A stretch of DNA of 64,000 nucleotides from the NCBI RefSeq assembly GCF_023283825.1, contig NZ_JAKILD010000007.1, positions 62,001 to 126,000 on the forward strand. The letters run 5' to 3'. The position numbers were made by a program, and so were the translations under genes. The notes below the pieces were generated by a model, which saw nothing but the letters and a program-made list of their open reading frames with translations, was not told where the DNA came from and made no database searches. How positions within the stretch are numbered: the stretch's first letter is position 1; each line of letters begins with the position of its first letter. Of this stretch, positions 44,245 through 54,129 are shown piece after piece. Origin of the DNA: Shewanella olleyana (GTDB lineage: Bacteria > Pseudomonadota > Gammaproteobacteria > Enterobacterales > Shewanellaceae).

Positions 44245-45403
44245 GAGCGGTTTCTTTAATAATAGCTTCAGCCATACTGTCTAATGCGATTGAGTGACTA
44301 GAAATGCCAGCAGAAGTCACAGCTTGCGGCATCCCATAGACAACACAACTTGCTTCATCTTGAGCCCAAATAGTCGCGCCAGCAGCTTTTAACATTCTAG
44401 CACCCTCACGACCATCTGCTCCCATTCCAGTTAATACAACTGCCATCACATCGCCGCTAAAAGCCTTTGAAGCTGAAGCAAAGGTAATATCAACACTTGG
44501 CTTATAATTCATGTCAGCGTTACCCGCGATAACCTTCAAACGGCCTAAAGAACCACTTTTCTCAACCATCAACTGCATGCCACCCGGTGCAAGGTAAGCA
44601 CAACCAGGTTTAAGTGCATCACCTGTCTGTGCTTCTTTAACTTGAATTTTGCATAAGCTATTAAGACGACTGGCAAAAGCTGGTGTAAATGCAGCAGGCA
44701 TATGCTGGATTAATAAAATAGGATGAGGATAGCTCGCAGGGAAAGCCGTGAGGATTTTTTGCAAAGCAACAGGGCCACCAGTTGATGTCCCAATTAATAA
44801 TGCTTTATATTTTTTCCCGCTCGCTCGTATGGAAGCTACAGAGCTTGATGCAGCCGCTGGCTGATTTGTTGCACTAGAAGTAGATAACTTTGAGCCCAAA
44901 GCAGATTTTACGCTGTTAGATGAGCTACTGAGACTAGAACCGGATGCTCTTGCTGCTGTTGGGCTTGCTGTCGTCGGGCTTGTTCTGGTTACAGGTCTAT
45001 ATAAACGACGGCGACCTAATGCTTTAACCCTTTGTTGTAAAAGTTTAATCGCATCGTCTTTGTTTGAGGCAATGTCTTCGAAACGCTTAGGTAAAAAATC
45101 TAATGCGCCTGCATCTAACGCATCAAGCGTCGCTTGCGCTCCGTCATGTGTTAAAGAAGAAAACATCAATATTGGAGTTGGATTTGATGCCATTATTTCA
45201 CGAACGGCAGTGATACCGTCCATTACAGGCATTTCAATATCCATAGTGATAACTTGAGGTTTCAACTGAGCAGCCATATCAACGGCTTCTTTACCGTTAA
45301 CGGCAACACCCACAACTTCTAAGTCAGGATCTTGATTAACAATCTCACTGACTCGTCGTCTAAAGAAACTTGAATCATCAACAACTAAAACTTTAGTAGC
45401 CAT
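44237..45403 (-). CDS. cheB: Chemotaxis response regulator / protein-glutamate methylesterase CheB
   Basis: A 388-residue CheB. The receiver domain (1-125) has Asp55 in VITMDIEMP; a Ser/Thr/Ala-rich linker spans about 140-195, longer than in E. coli; and the methylesterase domain has catalytic Ser207 (IGTSTGGPV), His234 (IQHMPAAFT) and Asp330 ([10 protein letters not shown]). It removes methyl groups from, and deamidates, chemoreceptors when phosphorylated by CheA. No cheR is in the window. The stop overlaps the next gene. Confidence 0.96.
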   Translation of the reverse strand: MATKVLVVDDSSFFRRRVSEIVNQDPDLEVVGVAVNGKEAVDMAAQLKPQVITMDIEMPVMDGITAVREIMASNPTPILMFSSLTHDGAQATLDALDAGALDFLPKRFEDIASNKDDAIKLLQQRVKALGRRRLYRPVTRTSPTTASPTAARASGSSLSSSSNSVKSALGSKLSTSSATNQPAAASSSVASIRASGKKYKALLIGTSTGGPVALQKILTAFPASYPHPILLIQHMPAAFTPAFASRLNSLCKIQVKEAQTGDALKPGCAYLAPGGMQLMVEKSGSLGRLKVIAGNADMNYKPSVDITFASASKAFSGDVMAVVLTGMGADGREGARMLKAAGATIWAQDEASCVVYGMPQAVTSAGISSHSIALDSMAEAIIKETARG

Positions 45404-45427
45404 TTAATTCCTTAAATAATGGAACTT

Positions 45428-47704
45428 TTACTTCTTACTTTTAGCGTAATATTTTAATAAACCTGGCACATCTAAAATGAGTGCAATACCACCATCAGAA
45501 GTAATCGTTGCTCCCGCCATACCTGGCGTGCCTTGCAACATACTGCCAAGAGGTTTAATCACAACTTCTTCTTGGCCAATAAGTGCATCTACAACAAAAC
45601 CAATTTGCATTGTTCCAAGTTGTACAATGACAACATGTCCCTGCTTTTTATCACCATGGATAAAGTTGGTTTTATTTCGATGTAACCATTGCTCTAAATA
45701 AAATAGCGGTACAGCTTTATCACGCACGATAACGGTTAATTGGCCATCTACTACATTTGTTTTAGTTAGATCGAGATGGAAAATTTCATTAACGCTTGAA
45801 AGAGGCAAAGCAAATACTTGCTTAGCAACATCAACCATCAGAGTTGGCATAATTGCTAATGTGAGTGGGACTTTAATCTCTAAGATCGTCCCCTTGCCCT
45901 GAACTGAATCAATATGAACAGTACCATTTAACTGTGTAATACGTGTTTTCACCACGTCCATACCCACACCACGGCCTGAAATATCAGAGATTTCTACCTT
46001 GGTAGAAAATCCAGGAGCAAAAATTAAATTATAAGCTTCATTATCAGTCATTCTGGCAGCGGAGTCTTCATCCAACACGCCACGACTAATTGCAATTTCT
46101 TTTAACTTACCCGCATCCATACCAGCGCCATCATCTTCAATTTTTAGAAGAATATGATCACCTTCTTGGCTAGCAGATAAGGTAATAGTACCCGTTCTTG
46201 GCTTACCATTAGCTTCACGGGTTATCGGCATTTCAATACCGTGATCCACTGAGTTTCTCACTAAATGGACTAATGGGTCAGCAAGAGCTTCAACTAAATT
46301 TTTATCAAGATCGGTATCTTCACCCACCATGATTAAATCAATTTCTTTATTTAACGTCCGCGCTAAATCTCTTACCACGCGCGGGAAGCGACCAAAAACT
46401 TTCTTGATTGGCTGCATACGCGTTTTCATGACCGCGCCCTGAAGATCCGCTGTCACCAAATCTAAATTAGCTAACGCCTTAGACATCTCTTCGTCATCTC
46501 GAGAAATACCTAAGCTCACCAGGCGATTACGTACTAATACGAGTTCTCCAACCATATTCATAATTTGGTCTAATCGAGAGGTATCAACACGAACAGTGGT
46601 TTCACCTTGAGGCATTGCATTTTGCGCTTTGGCAGGTTCAGCCTTTTTAGCAGCAGGTTTAGCTGCCGGAGCTGGTTTTGCTACAGGTGCTTTTGTTACT
46701 TTAGCTGGCTCTACAGAAGCTTTAGGTTCAGCTTTGGCTGCTTTTACGGCTTCAGCAGGTTTGGTGCTTTTAGGTGTACTAGACTGGCTTGTACTCGCTG
46801 GAACTTGAGGCGCGGCTGGTGCTGAAGTGACTGCTGCAGGTGCAGAGCCTTTACCGTGTAACTCATCAAGTAATTTTTCGAATTCATCATCGGTAATGTC
46901 GTCAGCATCAACTTTAGGTTCCTCAGCTACTGGAGCTGGCTCGCTCACTTTCGCCGTAGACTGGAACCCACCTGAGCCATGAAGCTCATCAAGCAAGGCT
47001 TCAAACTCATCATCAGTGATTTCATCACTGGCTGTATTTTCAGTCACGGATTCTGTCACTGAAGTGTTGATTGGTTGGTTAACAGCTTTTTCAGCAATTG
47101 ATGTAGGACTATTACCTTGACCATGCAAAGCATCGAGCAAGGCTTCAAATTCACTCTCATCTATATCATCTATGCTGCCTGAAACATCAGAAGAAGTTGT
47201 TTCGGCTGTAACCTCTGGTTCTGGCTCTACAACTGTTTCTTCAGTGATCGCTTCGATAAACTCTTCAACGGCAGCGGGTTCGGCAACTGGCTCAGATAAT
47301 TCAGAAGGAAGTGGAGCACCAGAACTCAGCAATTTAAGCTTTTCTAACAAATCAGGATCTGCATCATCTTGCTGCTGACCTTGCTGAGTTTGCTCAAACA
47401 TGCTGTTGATAGCGTCAACAGCTTGTAGAATGATATCCATTAACTCTGCGTTTACTTGACGCTTACCGGTTCTCAATAAATCAAAGGTATTTTCAGCTTC
47501 ATGACAAACATCGACCATTGGTCCCAAGCTTAAAAAACCTGCACCACCTTTTACGGTGTGGAAACCTCTAAAAATAGCATTAAGTAAATCAGCATCATCA
47601 GGATTATTTTCAAGAGCGACGAGTTGCTCTTGTAGAAGCTCTAAAATTTCACCAGCTTCAATCAAAAAGTCCTGGAGTATCTCTTCATCAACATCAAACG
47701 ACAT
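45428..47704 (-). CDS. cheA: Chemotaxis sensor histidine kinase CheA
   Basis: A 758-residue CheA: P1 HPt domain with phospho-acceptor His49 (FHTVKGGAGFLSL), a long linker in place of the E. coli P2 domain, P3 dimerisation (about 370-440), P4 kinase with the N box NSVDHGIE and G boxes DDGAGMD and GRGVGMDVV, and P5 (about 615-758) CheW-like. The linker holds three copies of an 18-residue motif EFExLLDxLHGxG at residues 180-197, 228-245 and 269-286, then an Ala/Pro/Lys-rich stretch to about 365. In Vibrio this linker region includes the localisation domain that binds ParC/ParP, so the repeats may serve that role or CheY docking. Confidence 0.95.
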   Translation of the reverse strand: MSFDVDEEILQDFLIEAGEILELLQEQLVALENNPDDADLLNAIFRGFHTVKGGAGFLSLGPMVDVCHEAENTFDLLRTGKRQVNAELMDIILQAVDAINSMFEQTQQGQQQDDADPDLLEKLKLLSSGAPLPSELSEPVAEPAAVEEFIEAITEETVVEPEPEVTAETTSSDVSGSIDDIDESEFEALLDALHGQGNSPTSIAEKAVNQPINTSVTESVTENTASDEITDDEFEALLDELHGSGGFQSTAKVSEPAPVAEEPKVDADDITDDEFEKLLDELHGKGSAPAAVTSAPAAPQVPASTSQSSTPKSTKPAEAVKAAKAEPKASVEPAKVTKAPVAKPAPAAKPAAKKAEPAKAQNAMPQGETTVRVDTSRLDQIMNMVGELVLVRNRLVSLGISRDDEEMSKALANLDLVTADLQGAVMKTRMQPIKKVFGRFPRVVRDLARTLNKEIDLIMVGEDTDLDKNLVEALADPLVHLVRNSVDHGIEMPITREANGKPRTGTITLSASQEGDHILLKIEDDGAGMDAGKLKEIAISRGVLDEDSAARMTDNEAYNLIFAPGFSTKVEISDISGRGVGMDVVKTRITQLNGTVHIDSVQGKGTILEIKVPLTLAIMPTLMVDVAKQVFALPLSSVNEIFHLDLTKTNVVDGQLTVIVRDKAVPLFYLEQWLHRNKTNFIHGDKKQGHVVIVQLGTMQIGFVVDALIGQEEVVIKPLGSMLQGTPGMAGATITSDGGIALILDVPGLLKYYAKSKK

Positions 47705-47720
47705 TAAATTTGACTCCTAA

Positions 47721-48458
47721 TTAGAAACCCAGACTTGATAGCAAATCATCAACTTCATCTTGGCCTGTTACCACGTCTTCTCGTGTTTCAGCGTTCAAGA
47801 TAGGACCTTCTGCTTCAATTTTATTTTCATCAACGACCCGTGCTGAGTCTGCTGCATTATCACCAAAGATAGTTAGCATTGACACTAAACTGCTTTCTAC
47901 TTCTCTGACTAAATCAATAACACGACGGATCATTTGCCCAGTTAAATCTTGGAAATCTTGTGCCATCAAAATTTGATTAAGCAATTCCTTTAATCTACCT
48001 GAGTCATGCTCGCTATGAGACATGATGTGCTGAACGTCATGACACAAAGACTTAAATTCGCTCAGTGCGATGTCTCTTCGCATCAATTTGTCCCACATTG
48101 GTGTGACCGATTGAATGTTATTAATTATTGTATCGGCCAAAGGTAAACATTCTTCAACTGCATCCATAGTTTTATTTGCAGCTTGCTCTGTCATATCGAT
48201 AACAAAATTCAATCTTTCTTTTGCGTCAGGTATTTCACTGTTAGCAAGTTCGGCTAATCGCGTATCAATTTGGAACTCATTCAATGAACTATGAAGTTGA
48301 CGCGTCAACTTTCCGACTTCATCAAACAACTCCCGTTGAAGAGGAGCTGATAAGTCACGAATGACTTCATCAGCTTGTTCTTGTTGACCTTCTTCAAGTA
48401 ATTTTACGAGTTGCTTGGCTTGCTCAAGATCAATCAACCCTGATGTGGCTGCCTGCAT
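47721..48458 (-). CDS. cheZ: CheY phosphatase CheZ
   Basis: A 245-residue helical protein. The active motif DLTGQ (Asp and Gln in DxxxQ spacing) lies in LMAQDFQDLTGQMIRRVIDL, and the extreme C-terminus (EVDDLLSSLGF) is the CheY-binding tail. It speeds dephosphorylation of CheY-P, resetting the flagellar switch. It is 14 bases after cheY and 16 before cheA in the operon. Confidence 0.95.
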   Translation of the reverse strand: MQAATSGLIDLEQAKQLVKLLEEGQQEQADEVIRDLSAPLQRELFDEVGKLTRQLHSSLNEFQIDTRLAELANSEIPDAKERLNFVIDMTEQAANKTMDAVEECLPLADTIINNIQSVTPMWDKLMRRDIALSEFKSLCHDVQHIMSHSEHDSGRLKELLNQILMAQDFQDLTGQMIRRVIDLVREVESSLVSMLTIFGDNAADSARVVDENKIEAEGPILNAETREDVVTGQDEVDDLLSSLGF

Positions 48459-48472
48459 AACTTATCCTTAGC

Positions 48473-48856
48473 TTATGCTAAACGCTCAAAGATTTTATCG
48501 AGTTTTTCTTTTAAGGTTGCTGCAGTGAACGGTTTAACAACATAACCATTCACACCAGCTTGCGCTGCAGCAATAATTTGCTCACGTTTTGCTTCTGCAG
48601 TTACCATTAATACAGGTAAATGCTTGAGTGAATCATCTGCACGAATTGCCTTTAGTAAGTCAATTCCTTGCATTCCAGGCATGTTCCAGTCAGTTACAAC
48701 AAAATCAAATTCGCTTTTTTGTAACATTGGTAACGCGGTCGAGCCATCATCTGCTTCTTGAGTATTGTTAAATCCCAAGTCTCGCAACAAGTTCTTGATG
48801 ATACGTCTCATTGTTGAAAAATCATCAACAATAAGAATCTTCATATTCTTGTCCAA
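48473..48856 (-). CDS. cheY: Chemotaxis response regulator CheY
   Basis: A 127-residue single receiver domain with Asp11/Asp12, phospho-acceptor Asp56 ([11 protein letters not shown]), Thr86 and Lys108, and very like E. coli CheY. Phosphorylated by CheA, it binds FliM to change motor rotation. AGGAAACC upstream is the ribosome site. It begins 44 bases after fliA ends; no separate sigma-28 promoter was seen there, so it is likely read from the flhA-flhF-flhG-fliA transcript or an unrecognised promoter. Confidence 0.97.
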   Translation of the reverse strand: MDKNMKILIVDDFSTMRRIIKNLLRDLGFNNTQEADDGSTALPMLQKSEFDFVVTDWNMPGMQGIDLLKAIRADDSLKHLPVLMVTAEAKREQIIAAAQAGVNGYVVKPFTAATLKEKLDKIFERLA

Positions 48857-48900
48857 GGTTTCCTCCGGTGAGCTTTACACATTGTGCTCTATATTAATAA

Positions 48901-49620
48901 TTATACCTGTGTCCAATGCTTGAGTTTGCCTTTAAGACGCAGCATTGCCTGACTTAATATCTGGCTAACACGCGACTCACTGACCTCAAGAATGGCACCG
49001 ATTTCTTTTAAATTTAATGCTTCGTCATAGTATAGCGACAAAACTAACGCATCTCTTTCGGGTAATGTGGTAATTGCTTCAGATAATGCAGATTTAAATT
49101 GCATTTCAGCGAGCGAATCAAAGCTTTCATCATGGGTTATTTCTTCAGTTACAATGACGTCTTCTGAAACACCAAGATCTTCAATACCTATGATTTTACC
49201 GACTGAAACATCATTTAGAATATGATGATACTCTTCAAGAGTCATCTCTAATTTCTCTGCAATTTCAGTATCTTTAGCGTCTCGACCAAGCTCTTGCCCT
49301 AATTCATCAATCACCTGCGCGACTCGGCGCTGATTACGATGTACAGAACGAGGAACCCAATCACCGCGACGGATTTCATCAATCATAGAGCCACGAATTC
49401 GAATACCAGCAAAAGTCTCAAACTTAGCACCTTTGCTGCCATCAAATTTCGATGATGCTTCCAATAACCCCATCATCCCTGCTTGTAATAAGTCATCTAA
49501 CTGCACTGATGCTGGCAGCCTTGCTAGCATATGATGTGCAATTCTTTTTACCAACGGAGCATACTGTTCAACAATTGAAGTTTTATTATCAAACTGAGTA
49601 TACGCTGCGGCTTTATTCAC
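48901..49620 (-). CDS. fliA: Flagellar sigma factor FliA (sigma-28)
   Basis: A 239-residue sigma-70 family protein of the FliA group, with region 2 (LVKRIAHHMLARLPASVQLDDLLQAG; FETFAGIRIRGSMIDEIRRGDWVPR) and region 4 (LPERDALVLSLYYDEALNLKEIG; SESRVSQILSQAMLRLK). It directs RNA polymerase to late flagellar promoters; three matching sites are seen in this window. Its start overlaps the end of flhG by eight bases. No flgM is in the window. Confidence 0.97.
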   Translation of the reverse strand: MNKAAAYTQFDNKTSIVEQYAPLVKRIAHHMLARLPASVQLDDLLQAGMMGLLEASSKFDGSKGAKFETFAGIRIRGSMIDEIRRGDWVPRSVHRNQRRVAQVIDELGQELGRDAKDTEIAEKLEMTLEEYHHILNDVSVGKIIGIEDLGVSEDVIVTEEITHDESFDSLAEMQFKSALSEAITTLPERDALVLSLYYDEALNLKEIGAILEVSESRVSQILSQAMLRLKGKLKHWTQV

Positions 49621-50494
49621 TCGTCGAATCCTCTTGTGTCTCTTTACGCTGAACTAAACGTTCAACAAAGAATTCAAGGTGCCCGCCAGGTTGCTGCGGA
49701 ACTGGCCAGCTCATAATTTTATTGGCTAAACCGTGATAAGCAATTGCCGCAGGAGATTTAGGGAAAGCTTCAATGACTAACTTTTGTTTGCGCACAGACT
49801 TACGCAAGTTTTCGTCAAATGGAACGGTCGCGACCAGCTCTAAAGCAACATCTAAAAATCTATCGGTCACTTTACTGAGTTTGGCAAATAATTCCATGCC
49901 CTCGCGCAAACTTCTGACCATATTCGCAACAATTTTGAAACGAAACACGCCGTGCTCACGGCTGAGGATTTTAATTAACGCATAAGCATCGGTAATTGAT
50001 GTCGGTTCATCACAAACAACAATGAGTACATCTTGTGATGCACGAGAAAAACTCAATACCATATCGGAGATACCAGCAGCGGTATCAACAATTAAAATAT
50101 CAAACTGTGTTTTCATTTCGCTGAAGGCACGGATTAAACCAACATGTTGAGCTTGAGTCAGTTCAACCATCGCTTGTGTACCTGAAGTGGCAGGCACAAT
50201 GCCTATACCTTTAGGACCACGGACAATAATATCGTCTAATTCTGCTTCACCAGATAATACATGAGATAAGTTGCGTTCGGCTCGAATACCTAACATCACA
50301 TCGACATTGGCTAAGCCTAAATCGGCATCGAGCACTAATACTCGTTTACCTTTTTCAGCAAGAGCAACAGCTGTATTAATTGACACGCTGGTTTTACCCA
50401 CGCCGCCTTTACCACCACTGACTGCAATTACTTTTACTTTTTCGTTATTTGGTTGATTCATCATACGTAAACCACTTGCTTGATCTCTGGTCAT
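49613..50494 (-). CDS. flhG: Flagellar number regulator FlhG (MinD-like ATPase)
   Basis: A 293-residue MinD/ParA-type ATPase with SGGKGGVGKTSVSIN and LDADLGLANVDVMLG. The N-terminus MTRDQASGLRMM carries the DQAxxLR motif that stimulates the GTPase of FlhF. Longer in-frame starts at 50542 or 50512 would overlap flhF; the ATG at 50494, four bases after the flhF stop, gives the expected N-terminus. FlhG limits the number of polar flagella. A C-terminal amphipathic helix (ILEFFVERLVQRK-like) probably touches the membrane. Confidence 0.93.
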   Translation of the reverse strand: MTRDQASGLRMMNQPNNEKVKVIAVSGGKGGVGKTSVSINTAVALAEKGKRVLVLDADLGLANVDVMLGIRAERNLSHVLSGEAELDDIIVRGPKGIGIVPATSGTQAMVELTQAQHVGLIRAFSEMKTQFDILIVDTAAGISDMVLSFSRASQDVLIVVCDEPTSITDAYALIKILSREHGVFRFKIVANMVRSLREGMELFAKLSKVTDRFLDVALELVATVPFDENLRKSVRKQKLVIEAFPKSPAAIAYHGLANKIMSWPVPQQPGGHLEFFVERLVQRKETQEDSTSE

Positions 50495-50498
50495 ATTT

Positions 50499-51884
50499 TT
50501 ACTCGAATGCATAGGCCATGTCATTTGACCACGCAGTGTCATGTGACGTTTGAGGTTTTGTGTCGTTCAATGCTGCTAACGCTTGCTTTGCAAGCATAAG
50601 TGTATCAGCAACTTGCATATCTTCTGGAACACGTTGACCATCTGTTATATAGCTTAATGGTAACCCATTTTGAATCAATACACTTAATGCGCCGGCAATC
50701 GAGACGGATTCATCTAGTTTAGTTAAAATCACCCCTGAAAGCGGGATTCTTTTAAAATGCTCCACAGCATCTTGCAATACTCTTCTTTGCGAGGTTGCCG
50801 ACATCACTAGATAGCTTCTAATCGGTATTCTTGTGTTAGCCATTAAATCATCTAACTGCTGATATAGGCGCATATCACGTTGCCCCATCCCAGCTGTATC
50901 TATTAATACTAACTTACGATTCTTAAACTGATAAAGAATTTGTTCTAATTCAGCAAGATCATGAGCTTGTTTTACTGGACATCCCATTATTTTGCCATAA
51001 GTTGCCAATTGCTCATAGGCTCCAATACGATAATGATCTGTTGTGATCAGTGCAACCTGTTCAGGGCCATGATGTGCTGCAAATCTTGCGGCTAATTTAG
51101 CCAATGATGTGGTCTTGCCAACACCCGTCGGCCCTACAAAAGCAACCACGCCACCCGTTCGAACAATATCATCACCTTGATTATCTAATAAATTAGCTAA
51201 ACTTTGCGGCAATGCCCTCACTAAATCAGCTGGCGTATATTGTTGACTTAGTCCTGCTAACTTAGCCGCTACTGCTGGTGAAAACTCAGCATTGATTAAC
51301 TTACTTTCAAGCATAGCCCCTACAGGATCGGTACGCTTTTTTTGGTCTTTCATCAACGATGACACTTGATGAGTCAATAAGCCACGCAGTGATGCCATTT
51401 CTTCTCGCATTGCTTCCATTTCAGCAGACGGGTTTTTATTAGCACTTCTTGGCTGCTCAAATTGCGGTTGCTGCACTTTAGGCTCAACTTTAGCAGCTTT
51501 GGTATCTTGTAATTGTTTCGCCCAATCTGGTAACTCAGGTTCTTCAACTCGCTGTGAAATCTGTTGCTGCAAACGGTTATGTTGCTTCTCAAGCAATGCT
51601 TGTAAAGAATCTGCTGCCGGTGGCGGACTGACTTTAGTTTGCGCCTTTACTGTAGGCTTACTCTGCCCAATAGAGACTTGGTCATCGCTGACATTCATAA
51701 ATCCTGGAACGGGTGAGTTAACAGCAACATCTGCTTTAGGCTCGTCGTAGTCAACAGCCGCAACGATTTCTATACCACCCGTTACTTTTTTATTAGACAT
51801 AATCACTGCATCAGAGCCCAAGGTCTCTTTCACTTGAGCTAACGCTGAACGCATGTCTTTGGCAAAAAATCGTTTAATCTTCAC
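50499..51884 (-). CDS. flhF: Polar flagellum-placing GTPase FlhF
   Basis: A 461-residue SRP-type GTPase. A basic N-terminal B-domain (MKIKRFFAKDMRSALAQVK) and a Gln/Pro-rich linker precede the NG domain: P-loop GPTGVGKTTSLAKLAARF, TTDHYRIGAYEQL, DTAGMGQRD and TKLDESVSIAGAL. It dimerises at the pole and recruits the first flagellar parts. The gene is 30 bases downstream of flhA and is followed by flhG, its regulator. Confidence 0.96.
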   Translation of the reverse strand: MKIKRFFAKDMRSALAQVKETLGSDAVIMSNKKVTGGIEIVAAVDYDEPKADVAVNSPVPGFMNVSDDQVSIGQSKPTVKAQTKVSPPPAADSLQALLEKQHNRLQQQISQRVEEPELPDWAKQLQDTKAAKVEPKVQQPQFEQPRSANKNPSAEMEAMREEMASLRGLLTHQVSSLMKDQKKRTDPVGAMLESKLINAEFSPAVAAKLAGLSQQYTPADLVRALPQSLANLLDNQGDDIVRTGGVVAFVGPTGVGKTTSLAKLAARFAAHHGPEQVALITTDHYRIGAYEQLATYGKIMGCPVKQAHDLAELEQILYQFKNRKLVLIDTAGMGQRDMRLYQQLDDLMANTRIPIRSYLVMSATSQRRVLQDAVEHFKRIPLSGVILTKLDESVSIAGALSVLIQNGLPLSYITDGQRVPEDMQVADTLMLAKQALAALNDTKPQTSHDTAWSNDMAYAFE

Positions 51885-51914
51885 TACACACCTCTTTCAA
51901 ACAGATAGTCATCG

Positions 51915-54014
51915 CTATTGCCCTACTGCAGATACTATGCGTATTTGCTTTTCATCAGGTATTTCTTGGTAAGAAATAACCCGTAAATTCGGGATAGTAT
52001 ATTTAACAAATCGTGACAGCGTTGACCTTAGCATGCCTGATGTCAATAAAATGGCTGGCTGACCAACCATTTCTTGCTTCTGAGAAGCGTCTAATAATGA
52101 CTTCTGCATGCGTTCTGCAAGGCCTGGTTCGATATTTGGCCCTTCTCCGCCTGTCGCTTGCATAGACTTGTGCAACATCTGTTCCAACTCTGGTGCCAAT
52201 GTTATGACAGGGATTTCTAATTCCGGTCCAGATATCTCTTGAACAATCATTCGTTTTAATGCAATACGCACAGCTGCAGTTAATACTTCTGTATCATTAC
52301 TCTTTGTACCGTATTCTAACAGGGTTTGCACGATTGTGCGTAAATCGCGGATAGAAACACCTTCATTTAGAAGGTTTTGCATCACTTTAACCACTGAGCC
52401 TAACGGCATAATGTCAGGAATAAAGCCATCTATGAGCTTAGGAGAATTCTTACCTAACATATCCATTAGCTGCTGCACTTCTTCATAACCCAGTAACTTA
52501 GCTGCGTTGTTCGTCAGTAGCTGACTAATATGGGTTGCAACAACTGTTGCTGTATCTACCACGGTATAACCTAAGGTCTGCGCGTGTTCGCGCTGCTCTG
52601 GCGCAATCCAAACAGCCTCTAGACTAAATGCAGGGTCGGTAGTCTCAATACCATCCAGCTTACCGTATACTTGGCCTGGATTAATGGCTAGCTCACAATC
52701 ATGCCTCACTTCAGCCTCTCCAACCACAACCCCCATCAAGGAAATCCGGTAACAGTTGGGTGATAAATCTAGATTGTCTCGAATATGAACAGCTGGAACT
52801 AAGAAACCTAATTCTTGAGATAACTTCTTACGTACACCTTTAATACGGCCTAGTAATTCACCGCCTTGGCTTTTATCTACCAAAGGAATTAAGCGGTAAC
52901 CCACTTCAAGACCAATAGTGTCAACATGTTGAACGTCTTCCCAGCTAAGCTCTTTTGGCTCCGTATCCTTGACTTCAGCAGGGTTCTTAACCGCTTGTTC
53001 AAGCGCTGCGGTTTTATTGTCGTTGTTACGCTTATAAATCATGTAAGCAGCAACGCCAGTGATCACAGCAAAAGTTAAGAAAGCAAAATGAGGCATACCA
53101 GGCACGATGCCCATAATGAACAACACACCTGATGCTATCGCCATAGATTTATGGCTAACAAACATTTGGCTTATCATCATGCCGCCCATATCACCTGACT
53201 CATTCTGACGAGTCACCATCAGTGCAGCAGCTATGGATAATAGTAAACCAGGAATTTGTGCAACTAATCCATCACCAATGGTCAGTAAGGTATAAATTTC
53301 AACTGCGCTGGAAAAATCTAGCCCATGCTGCACCATACCAATGACAAAACCACCTAGAATATTAATCACCAGAATCATGATCCCAGCAATGGCATCACCT
53401 TTTACAAATTTAGAAGCTCCATCCATTGCACCGTAAAAATCAGCTTCTTTAGTGACTTCAGCTCGGCGAACTCGAGCTTGATCTTGGGTTAATGTTCCGG
53501 CGTTCAAATCGGCATCAATCGCCATTTGTTTGCCAGGCATAGCATCAAGCGTAAATCGAGCACTCACTTCAGAGATGCGACCAGCACCTTTGGTCACTAC
53601 AGCAAAGTTAATAATGATTAAAATGAGGAAAACGACTAAGCCCACAGCATAGTTGCCGCCGATCACTACGGAGCCAAAAGCTTCAATGACTTTACCGGCG
53701 GCATCGCCACCGTTATGTCCTTCTAACAAAACTATACGAGTAGACGCGACGTTAAGGGCTAAACGCAGTAACGTCGCGACCAGAAGCACACTGGGGAATG
53801 CAGCAAAATCTAGCGGTCTATCAGAATAGATGGCGACGAGTAGTACAACTAAGGCTAAAGCGATATTGAATGAAAACAGAATATCCAAAAGAAAAGCAGG
53901 CATGGGCAATACCACCATACCTAAGGCAGCAAGCACTAATAATGGCGTACCTACGCCTTTAAAAGTACTAAACCTAACTTGCTTAACTTGACCTAATGCT
54001 GCTTTTACATCCAT
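51915..54014 (-). CDS. flhA: Flagellar export apparatus protein FlhA
   Basis: A 699-residue export-gate component with eight predicted membrane helices in the first ~330 residues, including the conserved FHIPEP-type loop (SARFTLDAMPGKQMAIDADLNAG), and a large soluble C-terminal domain that docks chaperone-substrate complexes. The Asp and Arg residues of the DARFTLD-like stretch contribute to proton use. First gene of the flhA-flhF-flhG-fliA-che block; a sigma-54 promoter lies 38 bases before its ATG. Confidence 0.97.
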   Translation of the reverse strand: MDVKAALGQVKQVRFSTFKGVGTPLLVLAALGMVVLPMPAFLLDILFSFNIALALVVLLVAIYSDRPLDFAAFPSVLLVATLLRLALNVASTRIVLLEGHNGGDAAGKVIEAFGSVVIGGNYAVGLVVFLILIIINFAVVTKGAGRISEVSARFTLDAMPGKQMAIDADLNAGTLTQDQARVRRAEVTKEADFYGAMDGASKFVKGDAIAGIMILVINILGGFVIGMVQHGLDFSSAVEIYTLLTIGDGLVAQIPGLLLSIAAALMVTRQNESGDMGGMMISQMFVSHKSMAIASGVLFIMGIVPGMPHFAFLTFAVITGVAAYMIYKRNNDNKTAALEQAVKNPAEVKDTEPKELSWEDVQHVDTIGLEVGYRLIPLVDKSQGGELLGRIKGVRKKLSQELGFLVPAVHIRDNLDLSPNCYRISLMGVVVGEAEVRHDCELAINPGQVYGKLDGIETTDPAFSLEAVWIAPEQREHAQTLGYTVVDTATVVATHISQLLTNNAAKLLGYEEVQQLMDMLGKNSPKLIDGFIPDIMPLGSVVKVMQNLLNEGVSIRDLRTIVQTLLEYGTKSNDTEVLTAAVRIALKRMIVQEISGPELEIPVITLAPELEQMLHKSMQATGGEGPNIEPGLAERMQKSLLDASQKQEMVGQPAILLTSGMLRSTLSRFVKYTIPNLRVISYQEIPDEKQIRIVSAVGQ

Positions 54015-54063
54015 CAGTAAAAAACCTTTATAGTAATATTCTTGACGCCGACGACAGTAAAAT

Positions 54064-54078
54064 GCAATTACTAAGCCA
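54064..54078 (-). promoter_or_regulatory. Sigma-54 (RpoN) promoter upstream of flhA
   Basis: Minus strand TGGCTTAGTAATTGC has the required GG and GC exactly 12 bases apart. Transcription would begin near 54052, about 38 bases before flhA. It is the probable main promoter of flhA through the che genes. Confidence 0.8.
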
Positions 54079-54129
54079 AAAGAATATTATTAAAGGCGAA
54101 CTAAAACTGAGTGAGGGATTTATAGACAA

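Noticed and set aside
50495..50542. Longer start for flhG overlapping the end of flhF
   Set aside because: The extension has no family match; the ATG at 50494 gives the expected N-terminus with the DQAxxLR motif.
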